Below are positions 23,485 through 35,024 of a DNA stretch of 46,390 nt, one piece after another (the first letter of the stretch is position 1; the number at the start of each line of letters is the position of its first letter). Made by a program: the position numbers and the translations under genes. The notes beneath the pieces are model-generated. The model saw nothing but the letters and a program-made list of their open reading frames with translations. It did no database searches and was not told the DNA's origin. Location: positions 1 to 46,390 of the forward strand of contig JAWQRO010000251.1 in NCBI GenBank assembly GCA_033557835.1, read 5' to 3'. The DNA comes from Helochares maculicollis. Lineage: Eukaryota; Arthropoda; Insecta; Coleoptera; Hydrophilidae.

Positions 23485-23558
23485 AGCCTAACTTAACATG
23501 ATCTGACCTGACCTGACCTAATCTAACCTAATCGACCCTAAACTACCCTTACCTAACA
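23485..23558. repeat. Degenerate CCTAA/CCTGA array at the 5' side of the retroelement
   Basis: About a dozen imperfect units (CCTAA, CCTGA, TCTAA, CCCTAA) in a row. The unit resembles the insect telomere repeat TTAGG on the opposite strand but is degenerate and short, so it is not a telomere itself. Confidence 0.65.
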
Positions 23559-23659
23559 AGAATCGAATAGAAAACCTTTAGCTATCGATGTAATTTATAC
23601 GCAGAGATAAATTATTGTTCAGTGAAAAAAATGCTTTAATTTGAGGACAATAATATTTG

Positions 23660-24845
23660 AGTACAAAAATTAAGAACAATGGTAAAACATTTTTTATTCA
23701 AAGTATTGACCCTCGCTTTTTACACATTTTATCCATCTCTCGGGCAATTTATGGAAACCATTCCCAAAAAAAAAAGCTTCAACTCTCATTGATATCCATT
23801 CATCGAGCCATTTTTGTACATCCTCGAAAATCTTAGTGTTGCTCAGCCTGTGTGTGTCCCATCGATGAGAAGAGGTGATAATCAGAAAGCGGGTCTGGTG
23901 AATACGCCAGGTGGAGTTCCCAACTAAGCGAAGAAATCGTTGTTATGCTGCAGAATAACTTTGCCCTGTCTTCGAGCCCATTCTGGGCGTTTTTCGATCA
24001 AAGCGTGGTTTAAATTGATCATTTGTTGTCGGTAGCGGACGGTATTAACTGTTTCGCCGAGTTTGAGAAGCTCGTAGTACACTACTCTCTTCTGATCCAA
24101 CCACATACACACAGCATTGCTTTCCTCCCAAAACCATCCGGTTTTTTACTCGATGTTGATGGTTGTTCTGGCGTTACCCACGATTTCTTACGTTTGGGAT
24201 TCTCAAAATATATTAATTTTTCATCGCCAGTTAAAACCCTTCCTTTTGTGGCGTAAATGCAGCATTTCGCTTACTTTTTTGTCAATCCATCTGTCGTCCG
24301 TTCAGTTTGTGTAAAACCCATTTTGCAACTTTTTGAATCTTCCCCATGGCTATCAGGCGATCGGAAAAGGTTTGACGATTGACATTCAACTGCTCCGCCA
24401 TCATTTGTTTTGTTTGTGTATCGTCATCGTTCAATACTGCTTGTAATTGTCGTCTTGACATCTTTTTGGTCGATTTTTACGTTCTTTGTCAATAACATTG
24501 AAATCGCCATTTTTGAAACATTAAAACCAGCGTTCACAAGTCTTGATAGTTGGCGCAAGATCGTCGCAAGTCTTTACAAGAATTTGATGACTTTCCGATG
24601 CCTTTTCTTTTGATTGAACAAGAAAATCATTATATGGCGCAAATGCTCTTTACTTAGCTCAAAATTCGACATGTTTAACACGAAAAAGAAATATGCTACT
24701 AACTCGTAAGCAACTAAATGAATATGATGCTTTAAAGTGGCCAGTCTTACCAAAAACATGGCGCTTTGAGTTTCAAAGGTTACTTCAATAGATTTCCTGT
24801 CCCATCTCTTGACAACAAAACGACATTTTAAACTTGCGCTCCTGG
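23660..24845 (-). mobile_element. Mariner type B copy 3
   Basis: Homologous to copy 1 over most of its length. The right end keeps the terminal repeat (TTTTAAACTTGCGCTCCTGG followed by TA); the left terminal repeat is not recognisable and the left limit is approximate. Minus-strand fragments include WLDQKRVVYYELLKLGETV, then YRQQMINLNHALIEKRPEWA, and near 24680 the N-terminal LNMSNFELSKEHLRHIMIFL. The third catalytic position reads SDYH, so here the Asp is kept, unlike copies 1 and 2. Stops and small deletions (for example around 23890-23930) inactivate it. Confidence 0.85.
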
Positions 24846-25698
24846 TATTATATAACAATTTGTTTAAATTTTGTTCTTTCACTAAATAAAGTAACCATCA
24901 GAAGCTATTGCACATGTCAATAATACACGGTCACTAAATTTCGCATATTACATAAATGAAAGCTGCAGATGAATTCCCATTTATGGAAACCAATCATTTC
25001 ATTTTAAATACCGAATATATAGTATTTACCATTAAAGCAAATAAATATCAAAATGAGTAGGATATACCTACGTAAAATTTTACCAAAACTTCATTTTGCC
25101 TAATTAAAACTGTATGCTAGTATGGAGTTTACCCTCTACTCTTGGAAAGAAAACAGTTGTAATGAATTTTCTGCTAGCAAACCCTCTAAAGATGAGCCTC
25201 GTTTAGAAAAGATCGATTCCCTAAAGGACGACAAATTGAAATCGACAGCAAATGAGAGACAATTTCGTTGGAATTGAATTCAATCGAGGTGATGGACGGG
25301 ATTGCATGTGCACTGTAATAAGGAAATGCAGAGCTTCCGTAAATGGTGTATTATTGACTTTAGATATTTTCTCTCTCTGCCAATATTAGTTTATCTTTTC
25401 GCTGTGGCAAAAACTTGAGTTTTCTTATTTAATAAACAGCTAGCATGCCTTTTCACTTTTGTGCACCCCATTTGAGAACGACTGTGTACACAAAATTTAA
25501 CATATCTACACTCGTAATTTCTTATGTGGTGCTGCCCTAAAACAATATTTGCAATTTATTTATCAGTAATTAACGCTAAGTGAACCAATTTTACTGCAGC
25601 ATTTATAAAATGTTTTCTATTAGATTGTCTGTTTTATCACTATTGCAATATTTTTGTATAAATCATTAATTTGTTACTTTAAAATCGAATAATTTATA

Positions 25699-26862
25699 TA
25701 AGGTCTACTGGAATGTTCTGTGTACAATATAATTTCCATTATTATTAATGACCTCTTTCCAGTGTGATGTTAACTTATTAATGCCATTTTTTAAAAATGA
25801 CTTGTCTTTATAGGCGAAAAACTCAACTAGGACTTGTTTGACATCTGCTTCGTTTTTAAATTTTTTTCTTGTAAAAAATATTGCAATCTTAAAAATAAAT
25901 GAAAATCGTAGGGTGCTAGGTCAGGGGTGAATGGTGCGTGCGAGAAAGTTTCCCAACCTAGCTTGCTATATTCTGGCGAGTCTACAAACCAGCCTGTTGA
26001 ACAACGCCGGCCTTTATTAAGGCCTTTGCTCATATCGTCTAATTGTTGACAATACTTTTCCGAATTCAGCTTTTCATTTTGTCTTAAAAGTTCATAATGC
26101 ACTGGCCCTTGAGTATCCCACCAAATACAGAATGTTCTCTTATTCAGGCTTAAGCTCTGTTTAGAGATAGAAGGGGCAGGTTGTCCAGGCTCACAGTATG
26201 TTCCTTTTCTTACGTTATTTTCTTAAGGAATTCACTTTTCATCCCCTGTGACATCCGTTGCAAGAAAGGTTCCATATTGTTTCGAGCAAAAAGAGATGTG
26301 CAAATGATGACCCAATTATTCTAATTTTTCTCACTTAGCGCATGTGGCACCCATCTCGAATATTTCATTACTGATCCAATTCTCCGTATGTGGCCCGAAA
26401 TGGTTTCCTGAGCTTAATTAAGCTTTTCTGCAATCTCCGATGTTGTCAAGAAGGGTTTTTGCTTTAACATAACCTTGAAAATATCGTTATAGATCATAGA
26501 TGGCATATCAGTAAGGTCGAAATCACCGTCTTTAAATTTTTAGAACCATATCCTGCATGTTCTATCAGAAACTGTACCTTCACCAAACACTTTTATTATA
26601 TTTCTACAGGCTTCTGTAGCATTTCTTTCTTGTTCTTTCTCATATAAAATACAGTGACGTAAATGCTCTTTATCAGTACCCATCTTTACACAATAGAATC
26701 ATAATTAATACTGACTCAGATCATTTTTATTTCAGTTAATAAATAATAAAGTCACATATGTTCATATATGGGAATAGACAAATGCACTCGTATATGTCTC
26801 AAATGAGCATACACATGCAAGTTGATAATTGCATTATCGGACAGGCCATTCCGGTGGACCTA
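25699..26862 (-). mobile_element. Mariner type E (cecropia-like) relic with both ends
   Basis: Left end AGGTCTACTGGAATGTTCTG; right end, reverse-complemented, AGGTCCACCGGAATGGCCTG, an inverted repeat matching in most positions. The transposase starts on the minus strand near 26684 (MGTDKEHLRHCILYEKEQER) with the helix-turn-helix region EACRNIIKVFGEGTVSDRT and FKDGDFDLTDMP, then EIAEKLNLAQETISGHIRRI. The open piece 25827-26102 carries HYELLRQNEKLNSEKYCQQL, and after it FTPDLAPYDFHLFLRLQYFL with the third catalytic Asp. The usual HDNARPH block with the second Asp is not recognisable. Stops separate the pieces, so it is inactive. Confidence 0.86.
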
Positions 26863-27463
26863 ATTTATAGAAACATGTTAAATTTAAACACAAGCTATAA
26901 AAACAATTTTTACATTTGAAATTCTTCAACATCTTAAAGTTAAATCATAAAAGTATAGTCTAACAAAAAAACATTTGTATAAAAAGTCTTTATCGTAAAT
27001 AAGAGACACAAATTAGAAAATAAAGAGGAAATTTTCGATATGAAGAAACATGTTTGATTTAAAAAACGGAAGTAAAGAGAGCGTCATTTAAATTTCACTT
27101 TAAAATAGTTTATTAAAAACCCATATTTATATAAATTAATGCTCAAAAAACTTGCTGTAATGCTATTTATATAGTAAATGTGTCATATTTATAGCGTGTT
27201 TCTGATACCTGCGCAAAATGCTAAAAGATATCTTGTTTTAAAGTGCCGAAGAAAAAATGCAAATCTCATATATTACAAAATAAACAAAAAGTAGTTTAGA
27301 AACTGAAGAAGAAACCAAGTGTTTGAAGAAGTAATGCACTATTTCTGAAGCAGTTTCCGCTTAGTGATTAAACAAATGCTTCATATGTATAATTGTTATA
27401 TAACTTATTTATAAATTTTTATTGGTATTGAAAATTAAATTCAGTATCTTCACTCTGTATTCT

Positions 27464-27516
<53 letters not shown>

Positions 27517-28004
27517 CGTACAGGCGGCAGTTCAGCGGCACTTACTAATAACCTGCAGCTGCACAAGTTAGTGTAAAAGCTATAATGTTTTCATTTATTA
27601 TACTATTTGTTAACAAACGAAAATTCGTAAATATTCTCTAAGGATCTGTAAACGCCCAAGTTTGTCTTAAGTCTGTGACACATAAAACTGTCTATTTTTT
27701 GCATAAGGAATTGAATAGAAAATGTTGTCGATTTCACAAAGAGAAGCTTTTTTGCCGGGAATTGGCATTAACTTAAGTTCTACGCATTGTTCCTTGTTTC
27801 ATATCATATTGACTTGTAATTTCTCTTTAGATTATTTATGCAAAATCATAGCTACAGTTTAAAATAGATATTAAGTATAGATTACAGACGTAAGCAGTGT
27901 GCCCTTTTTTATAAAAGAATGTCTTGAAAAGAACAATTTTCTTGGAATGTAATAGAGACGTTTGGCTTGGTTGCTGTATTCATTGATAAGGCAAATTTTA
28001 CTAA
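26863..28004. other. No gene seen; contains a pure TA run
   Basis: AT-rich intron. The only distinct structure is the microsatellite at 27466-27515, listed separately. Confidence 0.5.
27466..27515. repeat. (TA)25 microsatellite
   Basis: About 25 uninterrupted TA dinucleotides, ending before ACGTACAGG. Such runs are common in AT-rich insect introns and likely vary in length between individuals. Confidence 0.95.
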
Positions 28005-28870
28005 CTTTATAAGCGAGGAGGTGAAGTCGACAAGCCACAAAATTTTTATATAGAAATAAATATTAGAGATCGGCAAACGAGGAAGCAAAGCCAACGAGTT
28101 CTTGATACTTTATAGGAGCCATAAAGTTTTTAGCTAGGAGAGGGAGGTGAAGAGATTAAACCGACAAGCTATTGGCTTGTACAAAAAAGAACAGTACGGG
28201 AAATCGAGAGGCGAGCGGGTGAAGTCGATAAGTAAAAAATTTTTAATTGGTAAGGCCTATTTGAGCGCTACGGGTGAAGAGACGACGCCTATGCGAAATT
28301 GATTTTTATTCAAGAGCTATAAAACTTTAATTTTTCTCCAAGAAAAAACTGTGGGAACAGGAAAAAAAGAACCAAGCAATGTTAGCCACCATTCTTACTA
28401 TCCTGGCGATTCCTTGGACTGATCAACAGTTACAGTTCGTTAATGCATAAATATTCGTTAAGATGACAACGAGTGCCATTCTTTTGTCAATCTTTACCGA
28501 ATTATTATAATTACATCCATAGCTGTATTTCAGTCCTTAAAATATTTGTCAGAATCGTTTCAAAATATAAGTATAAATACTTGATGTGCGAGGAGGCGAA
28601 GCCAGGTAGCCAATGGTTTTTAATGAAAAAAAAAGGCGCGAGCAGTTAAAAAAGAAGAGTTGAAGTCAGTGAGCCAAACGATTTTATTATGGAACAATTT
28701 AAGTTTGACACCCAAGATTTGAAAAAGAAGAAAAGTATACAAATTTGTTAGGCGAAGGAGCGAAGGTGAATTTTGAATTGGTGAGAAAACAGAGCCATGA
28801 GTTATATGCGGGAGTAAAATTTAAGAGGCACATAGCCGAGGAGGTAAAGCCGACGGGCCACCAAATCCTT
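28005..28870 (+). repeat. Diverged minisatellite-like repeat, GAGGAGGYGAAGYCGACRAG
   Basis: The phrase GAGGAGGTGAAGTCGACAAG followed by CCACAAAATTTTTAT recurs in altered form near 28015, 28080, 28145, 28215, 28268, 28588, 28655, 28750 and 28838. Spacing ranges from about 55 to over 300 bp. The purine-rich core contrasts with the AT-rich surroundings. A tail of A-rich sequence follows most copies. It may be a decayed tandem array or several insertions of one short element. Confidence 0.6.
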
Positions 28871-30146
28871 AATGATAAAACAACAAAAGAATGATTATTC
28901 AAGCTTATTGTGCAACGTAATTCACCATACACTCGGTGCTTTGAAATGGAATAAACAAACAGTTCAATTCATGTAATCATTGCAACAAGTGAATAAACTT
29001 TGAAAAATAGCAGGATGAATCACCTATTGTCACTTGTTCATGATCCTTGCACGCTTCAGAAACTTGGCTAATTGCCAGTAGTAACCGAAAATTCGAATAG
29101 TAATTACAATTCAACAAGTTTTGTATCCAATACTTTGCATAAACAAAATTAAAACATTTATTAATACCAATGACTACATTAAAAGGAAACAATTTTATTG
29201 CCTTCCAAAATATTTACGACTTTTTAAATTTAGAAATTAAATCATAGCTTCGAGTAAAAATACCATTCGCACCAATTTGCTGCTTTCATCCAGTTTAAAC
29301 AGTTTCAATGAACAATGATAATTGCGTTTCCTGAAAGTTGAGACGTTTACACCATCAATACGTTTTAGTGGGACGTTTCAACTATTTGAAAACACCCCGA
29401 GCTCCATCCATTCGCCGGAGAAAGCGTAAACTGCGTCTGTGAAAATAGAATTATTATGGGTTTTCTAATAGTTCTAACCCTGAAACTCGGAAAGATTTTC
29501 AAACACATTCAGCAACCCGAATGCGATGTATAACCTCACTCACACATTTATACGCACATAATAGCCACTGAGATTGACCCACTCCCAGAATTTAGAATCA
29601 GTATTAATAGCCCGGATTTCAGTTTAGTGCGAGCCGCTTCCTGAATTCTACACTTGTTTGTGTGTTTGTGGCCTTTTCGTTCTTTACCAACCGAAAGATA
29701 TACCAGCAGCCATCGTAAAATGTAAATACAATCGCTTAGCGTCTGACCACATGACTTTTTGTGTCGCTGATATAAGTAAAACTAATAAACATTACGATTT
29801 TGTCATTCGAATTTTTTACGCATGCTTTTTGTTTGAAATTCAATCCCTTGCATTGATGACAGCCAAATTACTCAGTAACGTGAAAAATAATCAAATGCCT
29901 CTCTAATTACGAGTTCGGCCAGCGGCTGTTCGTCGGCATTTACTAATTAAAACATTATAAGATAGGGTGCGCCATTTATGGGCGAATCACATTAGACGGT
30001 TTGATTTCGAGCTAACAACCCGAACTGGGTGGTCGGAAATTTTCGAAATTTAATTACGCTACAGAGTATTTTGTGATAACATGGAAAAATGTAACGCTTA
30101 CATAACTCCGACGGAAATAATCCTAATTTATTTTATCTTTTTTCAG
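28871..30146. other. Intron; less AT-rich block at about 29300-30060
   Basis: No coding exon is seen before the acceptor at 30145-30146. The block from about 29300 to 30060 has few homopolymers and more balanced composition than the intron around it, and it directly precedes the exon with the first two helices. It is a candidate conserved non-coding or regulatory block, by composition only. The + strand frame at 29658-29906 has no domain. Confidence 0.35.
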
Positions 30147-30534
30147 GACTTCGTTATTCATAATAATGAGCTTCGTCTACGCGAAATTATTAGTAGTAGT
30201 TTGTATAGCATACGTAATTTCGGACGTCGTAACGCACAATATCCCCCTCTACTATTACGAAGGTTTCTTCACGTACCTCTATGGCATGAGCATCCTCTTT
30301 CTCCTCTACGTCTTCTGCTTCCTCCTGCAAGAGAGCACGTGCTGTTCGGGTGGCGGGGAGAAGAAGGAGAAGGTGAAGAAACCGCCCAAAGAAAAGGCTG
30401 TGAAAGAAAAGGAGAAGAAGAAGGAGGAGAAGGAAAAGAAAAAGGACGACAAGGATAAGAAGAAGGACAAAAAAGAGAAGGAGAAAGAGAAGGAGAAGGA
30501 CAAGGACAAGAAGAAAGACAAAAAGCAAGAGAAG
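30147..30534 (+). CDS. OtopL: Otopetrin-like proton channel, exon with helices 1-2 and charged tail
   Basis: The acceptor TTTTTTCAG precedes a 388-bp open block. After the split Arg it reads TSLFIIMSFVYAKLLVVVCI, a first membrane helix, then VVTHNIPLYYYEGFFTYLYG and SILFLLYVFCFLLQEST, the second helix. This matches the helix 1-2 hairpin of insect otopetrin-like channels (LPLYYYEGFFTYLYG is a very characteristic phrase). After CCSGGGEKKEK come about 60 residues made almost only of Lys, Glu and Asp, a cytosolic loop between helices 2 and 3. The donor is GTAACA at 30535, weaker than consensus; reading through it gives 25 further codons and a stop at 30607-30609. The internal ATG at 30166 is not the likely start because the frame joins upstream exons perfectly. 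Confidence 0.92.
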
Positions 30535-30931
30535 GTAACATTGATTTTTTGCTTGCTTGCAGCATTTTCAAACTTTTTAATTCGTATAACAATTAGATAC
30601 TTTATCTAAGCGGTTTGTGACCCGAAGCGCTGAGATGAAGTATCGCGACGAAGAAGCCAGCTTGCGCTTGCTTTTTTGATTTGTTAGTTTTTAATCGAAA
30701 ACGAACTAGATAAACACAAAAATCATGTCGAAGGGGTGGGGCTTTTTATAGAATGATTTTTCTTTCCCTTTTCGTTGTAGTGTTCGTGTCAGATTTTGTT
30801 TACTTTTGCTGTTGAAATTATGTTTTTTTTGTTCATGTCTGTTCCTCGTTTTTGATTAATTTTCATTTTTCTTAACTTTTTTAAGTTGGTTACTTTATTT
30901 TGTTGCATTGTTGAGCATGTTGTGCGTGTAG

Positions 30932-30997
30932 AGGGAGGTGTTCCCCCGCAAAATGAGGGACCTAGTGAAGCAAAGGGAGAGCTTCCCGATTACTAAG
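30932..30997 (+). CDS. OtopL: Otopetrin-like, 22-codon frame-neutral exon
   Basis: A 66-bp block between acceptor TGCGTGTAG and donor GTGAGG. It starts and ends on codon boundaries and encodes REVFPRKMRDLVKQRESFPI plus two residues. Skipping it would keep the reading frame, so it can be a cassette. It lengthens the loop between helices 2 and 3 with a basic, mixed-charge segment. Support is the splice sites, the compatible phase on both sides and the non-low-complexity residue mix; I do not recall a family match for this short piece. Confidence 0.6.
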
Positions 30998-32567
30998 GTG
31001 AGGCCAGGTTCATTCCTAATCAACATCTTCATAATACTGTAATTGCTTCGTACAAAATGCAACTCATACGGTCACTTTTGTTTTTGATTGGCTGCAGACC
31101 GGCCACGTGCTTTTAAAATGACGTCTCAAAAAAACAAAATGGTTATTAAATTACAAGATGGCAACATTGTAATTTAGTTCAGGATGACTAAAAGTACTTT
31201 GACCCAATCTGCTTTTTTTAAGGAAGAAAACCAAATATTTTCCCGTTAAGTGCGGCGCTAGCGTCCCCCAGAGAGTTTTTAACTAACTTTATTGGTCAAT
31301 TAAAACTTATTCAATTTATCTTTTGAAAGTTAAACAAGACATTACGGAATGTCTCCTGCGCAAACCGATTAGGGATTAATTCAAAATGGCTTGGTTTTTA
31401 TGTTTGTACCAAATAACCGTAGCTTGGAAATGTTATAAAGAAAGATTTGTGTGATATAATAATAGCTACTAACAAAATTAACGTATGAGATGCATTTTAG
31501 AGAACGTACTAACGTTATATTAACAACTAAATTTAGTTTGAGTGACCTAAAATTGATATTAATCAACTATGGATGGTGAAAATATAAAACAAACCATCCA
31601 GTAGACACGAAAACATCTTCAATTCAGCGAAAACGAACTTTATGCTGCATATTTTTTAGCAATGCAACATTACTTAAACCTAATGTGTAAATGCATTGCT
31701 TCGTAAGGACATGAAACGTCCGCAAAAACTTCCTCTTAGTTTTCATTTGCAATTTCCGCTTCACTTCCTCATTGTAATTACATACATATTTACCTTTCGT
31801 ATGTTGTGCTACGCGGATTATTATAAACTGGCATTAGGAATTCAGACACGTAAAAGCTAGGTAAACCAAAATGTGTGCATAACAAATGCGCTGACTGTCT
31901 CGTCGAAATAACAAATTAAAGACGCTAGTTTAATTATATCTTCGCGATAGCGCTTCTACGTTTAGAGCAGGGTTTCAAATGTTTTATTTTGTTGAATCAG
32001 ATATCCTTGTAAAACGATTTTCAAAAAATTTAATAAAACTGAAGGTACTCTCCGAGCTTTCTTGAAAACACGAACAAGAATTTGCAATATCCGACAATAA
32101 AAACAGAGCGGAAGCAATATGTAAGCGTTCCTGGCTAGCGAGTTTCGTTCAACTAGAACCTGGCAACGAACTTTTCTTCTGGTAAATATTATGGCAAGAC
32201 CGACTGGTTTACTTGTAAACAAACTTCATGTAAATGTTATTCTTATATTGTTTTTACGAGTTTTTTGTCTAGGGGAAACGAGTTACGTTAGCCATCGCCG
32301 CCATGTGAAAAGACGCTACTTATAAAATGTGTAAACTGTTTGGACGAAACACTGAAAAATACGCACTCGCAAGTTGTTTATGCATTAAATTATATAGCAA
32401 ATCATCGGTTGACTTCGACCATACTCCAAGATATGCAGCATAAAGAAGATTTTTTGCTTTGGCGATTACAATTTTATCACTACTATACACGCACCAACAT
32501 AGCGCACTTACTACACTATATTTTTTCTATTTCGGAATTTACCTGTTGAACGATAATTAAACAAGGA
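30998..32567. other. No gene seen; intron
   Basis: No exon-like block with matching phase. Open frames at 31381-31566, 31962-32222 (minus) and 32340-32549 (plus) lack domains. Confidence 0.5.
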
Positions 32568-32605
32568 AATTATTTCCCCAGGTCACCTGGCATGGGGAAG
32601 TAATT
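32568..32605. promoter_or_regulatory. Nested palindrome with paired E-box half sites
   Basis: CCAGGTCACCTGG at 32578-32590 is a 13-bp palindrome around one central base. Outside it, AATTATTTCCCC (32568-32579) faces GGGGAAGTAATT (32594-32605), its reverse complement with one mismatch. Several TAATT-type homeodomain-like sites follow to about 32720. It could be a regulatory element in the intron; no direct evidence of function. Confidence 0.4.
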
Positions 32606-34685
32606 GGTAAATTGATGCTACTATACTCGGCTGCTTGACGTCTCAATTTAATTACCTAATTAATATATGGAGCCATTCACTCTCTAATTGATTTACAAAA
32701 TGTAGGTGTGATGAATTAAACGGAAATGGTTCCGTAAAAGCTTCATTTTAGTTTAAAGAAAAATTAATCAAAGGTCTAAATAAACACTTAAGTATCGATT
32801 GTGTTCCATAACAAGTGTATCTACTAACAATATTGAATGACTGTTCGTTACAGATTAATACTTGATGTAACGCACGTTTTCGTTTGAAACATGTTTGGTG
32901 ATGGTAATTTTTGTATTTCGTGTTATTTTAGTTAACCTGTTTCCTTACTTTGAAGTTTCAATGCCTTACTGGATATTTATATTACTTTCCAGCTATATTA
33001 AGCTATCAACACCAGTCTAGCACACTAGCCAAGCGAATATGAATTTCTTAATTAAACTCCAAAAGACCATGGATGGCAGGTTTCGTCACTGATAATAATA
33101 GAAATCTTTTAAGTATTAGAAGTAATATCGATGAAACTTAGGGTAAAGATTTAAGTAATGAACCTCAGTCATATGATGTTAAATGTTACCAATTTGTAGC
33201 AATCAATAACAATGGTTATATTTTAGATAATGATCAATTTTTCACAACTTATACAAGTTGTAAGATAAATACTTTTCGACTCGTGAACTTCAATGATAAG
33301 GGCAGTCACTTGACACTTTCCATATTTTTTAAGTGTCTGCCATAGGCCATGTTAGATTGTAAGAAATTTTACTGGCTTTGCGGCAGTTTAATCGCTATAT
33401 TAACTTTAGAATCAAAACAGGTCATTCAATCCGTTAAAATATTAACATCCAATTTTTCGACAATCGCGAAACCCTACGAAATAGAAACTTTTATAGAAAA
33501 ATTTTATATCTTTAGAATTAGTACTCAATGTACCGGAAACACAACGGGTCGTAAACGACCACTTTAGTCACGTTCTATTGTAATCCATTATTTTTGTGCA
33601 CCCTTTTAACAGACAGAACGTGCTCTCGAAAGAATATTGTACATCGCATGATAGAACAATTGATACACATCATTCTTAAAATAGATTAGCTTCAATTAAA
33701 ATTGATAATGATGTTTACTCACGTTCAATTTCAAAACGTATTTCTTCTAGAATGCCTCTGTCGATTTTTAAAGCATACATAAATAATTCTATTTATTTTC
33801 CTGGCTGCAATTGTTAAATTAAGTTCAAATTTATTTAAACAACCAACTAATTTTATTACGCTAGGGTACATTTGTTGCTATTTGGCAAGAAAAATTTACT
33901 AACTTTTGAGTAACTCAAACTCAAATTAAAATTCGAGTAAACGGGCGCAGTTTCTTTTGCTTATGTGGTTGAAACATTTTGCGCTATTAATTTTTCCTAA
34001 TTGCTTTGTATATTCTACATCAATTTTTTTCTTTTATAATATCAGCTGATTTACTTACTAGCGAAAATTAAAAACTTAGTAATGATACTTGTATAAACAA
34101 TTACATAAATTAATTGAATGTCATAGTACCATTCATCTGTTATTACTCCAAAAGAAACAATATTAGTTTGAATCTTTAGAACAAAACATTCGTCTTATTT
34201 CTCCATTTTATGAGGTTTGTTAAAAAATAAGGTGATATGCATATTTAGTTTGTTTTTGACAGATATAAAGGTTAAATGTGATTTAGTGCGCTTGGTGAAT
34301 TTTAGCTACTTATCAAAATAGATCAAAGAATTTATTACATTTAGTGTGAAAAATAAAACTGTGGTCTACCGCACTTAAATTATCGACACTGGTATTTGGG
34401 GGTCTACTTTGAGCTAAAAAATGTAGTGGTATAAATTCATAAAAGTCCGATAAGATGGTAAGGATGATGTCCATCCCGGATGTCCTAACATGACGATAAT
34501 GGATGAAAAATATGAAGCAGTGAAGATAATAATTGTAAAAAACCGTCAAATCGCTATTGGAGTTGCGAAGAATAATCGATTGGTTCATATCATGCAATTT
34601 TTCTAATCTTTTAAGTATAAAACGTGCCAGCGAAATTTTTCCAGGAATTGCTACATTTTAACTAAAAGAAGCATCACATGAACAT
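32606..34685. other. No gene seen; intron
   Basis: AT-rich with no recognisable exon, transposase or reverse transcriptase. The frame at 33349-33567 has no domain. Confidence 0.5.
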
Positions 34686-34995
34686 TGGTTAGGAGGTGCT
34701 GAATGACGTCAACGACAATCGAGATATCCTCTAAAAACCTCAAAAGAGCCGTAACTGATGATGAAATATGAACATATGGTTATGATATTGAAACCCAAGC
34801 CCAATCATCCCAATGGTAGCGATCATACGGGCCAGAGCCGAGAAAAGAACGCCAAGCTCAGGCAAATATAAAGATTCTACTCACCGTATTTTCCACTATA
34901 ATAGCATGATTTGGCATGAATTCCTGCTAAAATGTCCCATGATCACTAAAGACTTACTTTAAAGCTATATATAGATAACGTAAAGCAATATGAAG
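34686..34995 (+). mobile_element. Mariner type C-like fragment, central catalytic region
   Basis: Reading with stops: TDDEI then YGYDIETQAQSSQW, a stop, and RSYGPEPRKERQAQANIKIL followed by LTVFSTI. This is the block around the first catalytic Asp and matches the type C copy near 14600 (GYDVETKAQSSQWKLPHEP). Only about 300 bp remain, with no ends. It lies about 30 bp before mariner B copy 4. Confidence 0.7.
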
Positions 34996-35024
34996 AAAAT
35001 GACTAGATTTATGTAAAATCGAAT

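Larger units (their letters stand above)
21315..23558 (-). mobile_element. Non-LTR retrotransposon relic (R1/Jockey-like)
   Basis: Read on the minus strand from right to left, several broken frames match the order of a non-LTR polymerase. Near 22520-22440 is QHGFRRNKSTI followed by VAYKVLQIADEE, like the fingers/palm of these reverse transcriptases. Near 22275-22225 is AYADDLAMVD, the catalytic ADD motif. Near 21870-21720 is GDLDYYITQMLMGHGYFGAY and then FKRF, with a downstream VDTP.YTLFYCPDF in another frame, the typical C-terminal ...LTGHG.F..YL.RF...C..C...DT..H..F.CP block. The right part (22810-23460) may hold endonuclease remnants (TRRRRGTLDRESDHSGF) but that is weaker. Many stops and frameshifts: dead. 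Both flanks carry CCTAA/CCTGA repeats. Confidence 0.75.

Noticed and set aside
23485..23558. CCTAA-like run considered as a telomere
   Set aside because: Too short and degenerate, and it lies inside an intron next to a retroelement.
27466..27515. TA run considered as a promoter TATA region
   Set aside because: A pure dinucleotide repeat with no gene downstream at a suitable distance.
30190..30592. Antisense Leu/Ser/Phe-rich open frames opposite the charged otopetrin exon
   Set aside because: They are the reverse complement of a Lys/Glu/Asp purine tract; the composition fully explains the absence of stops.
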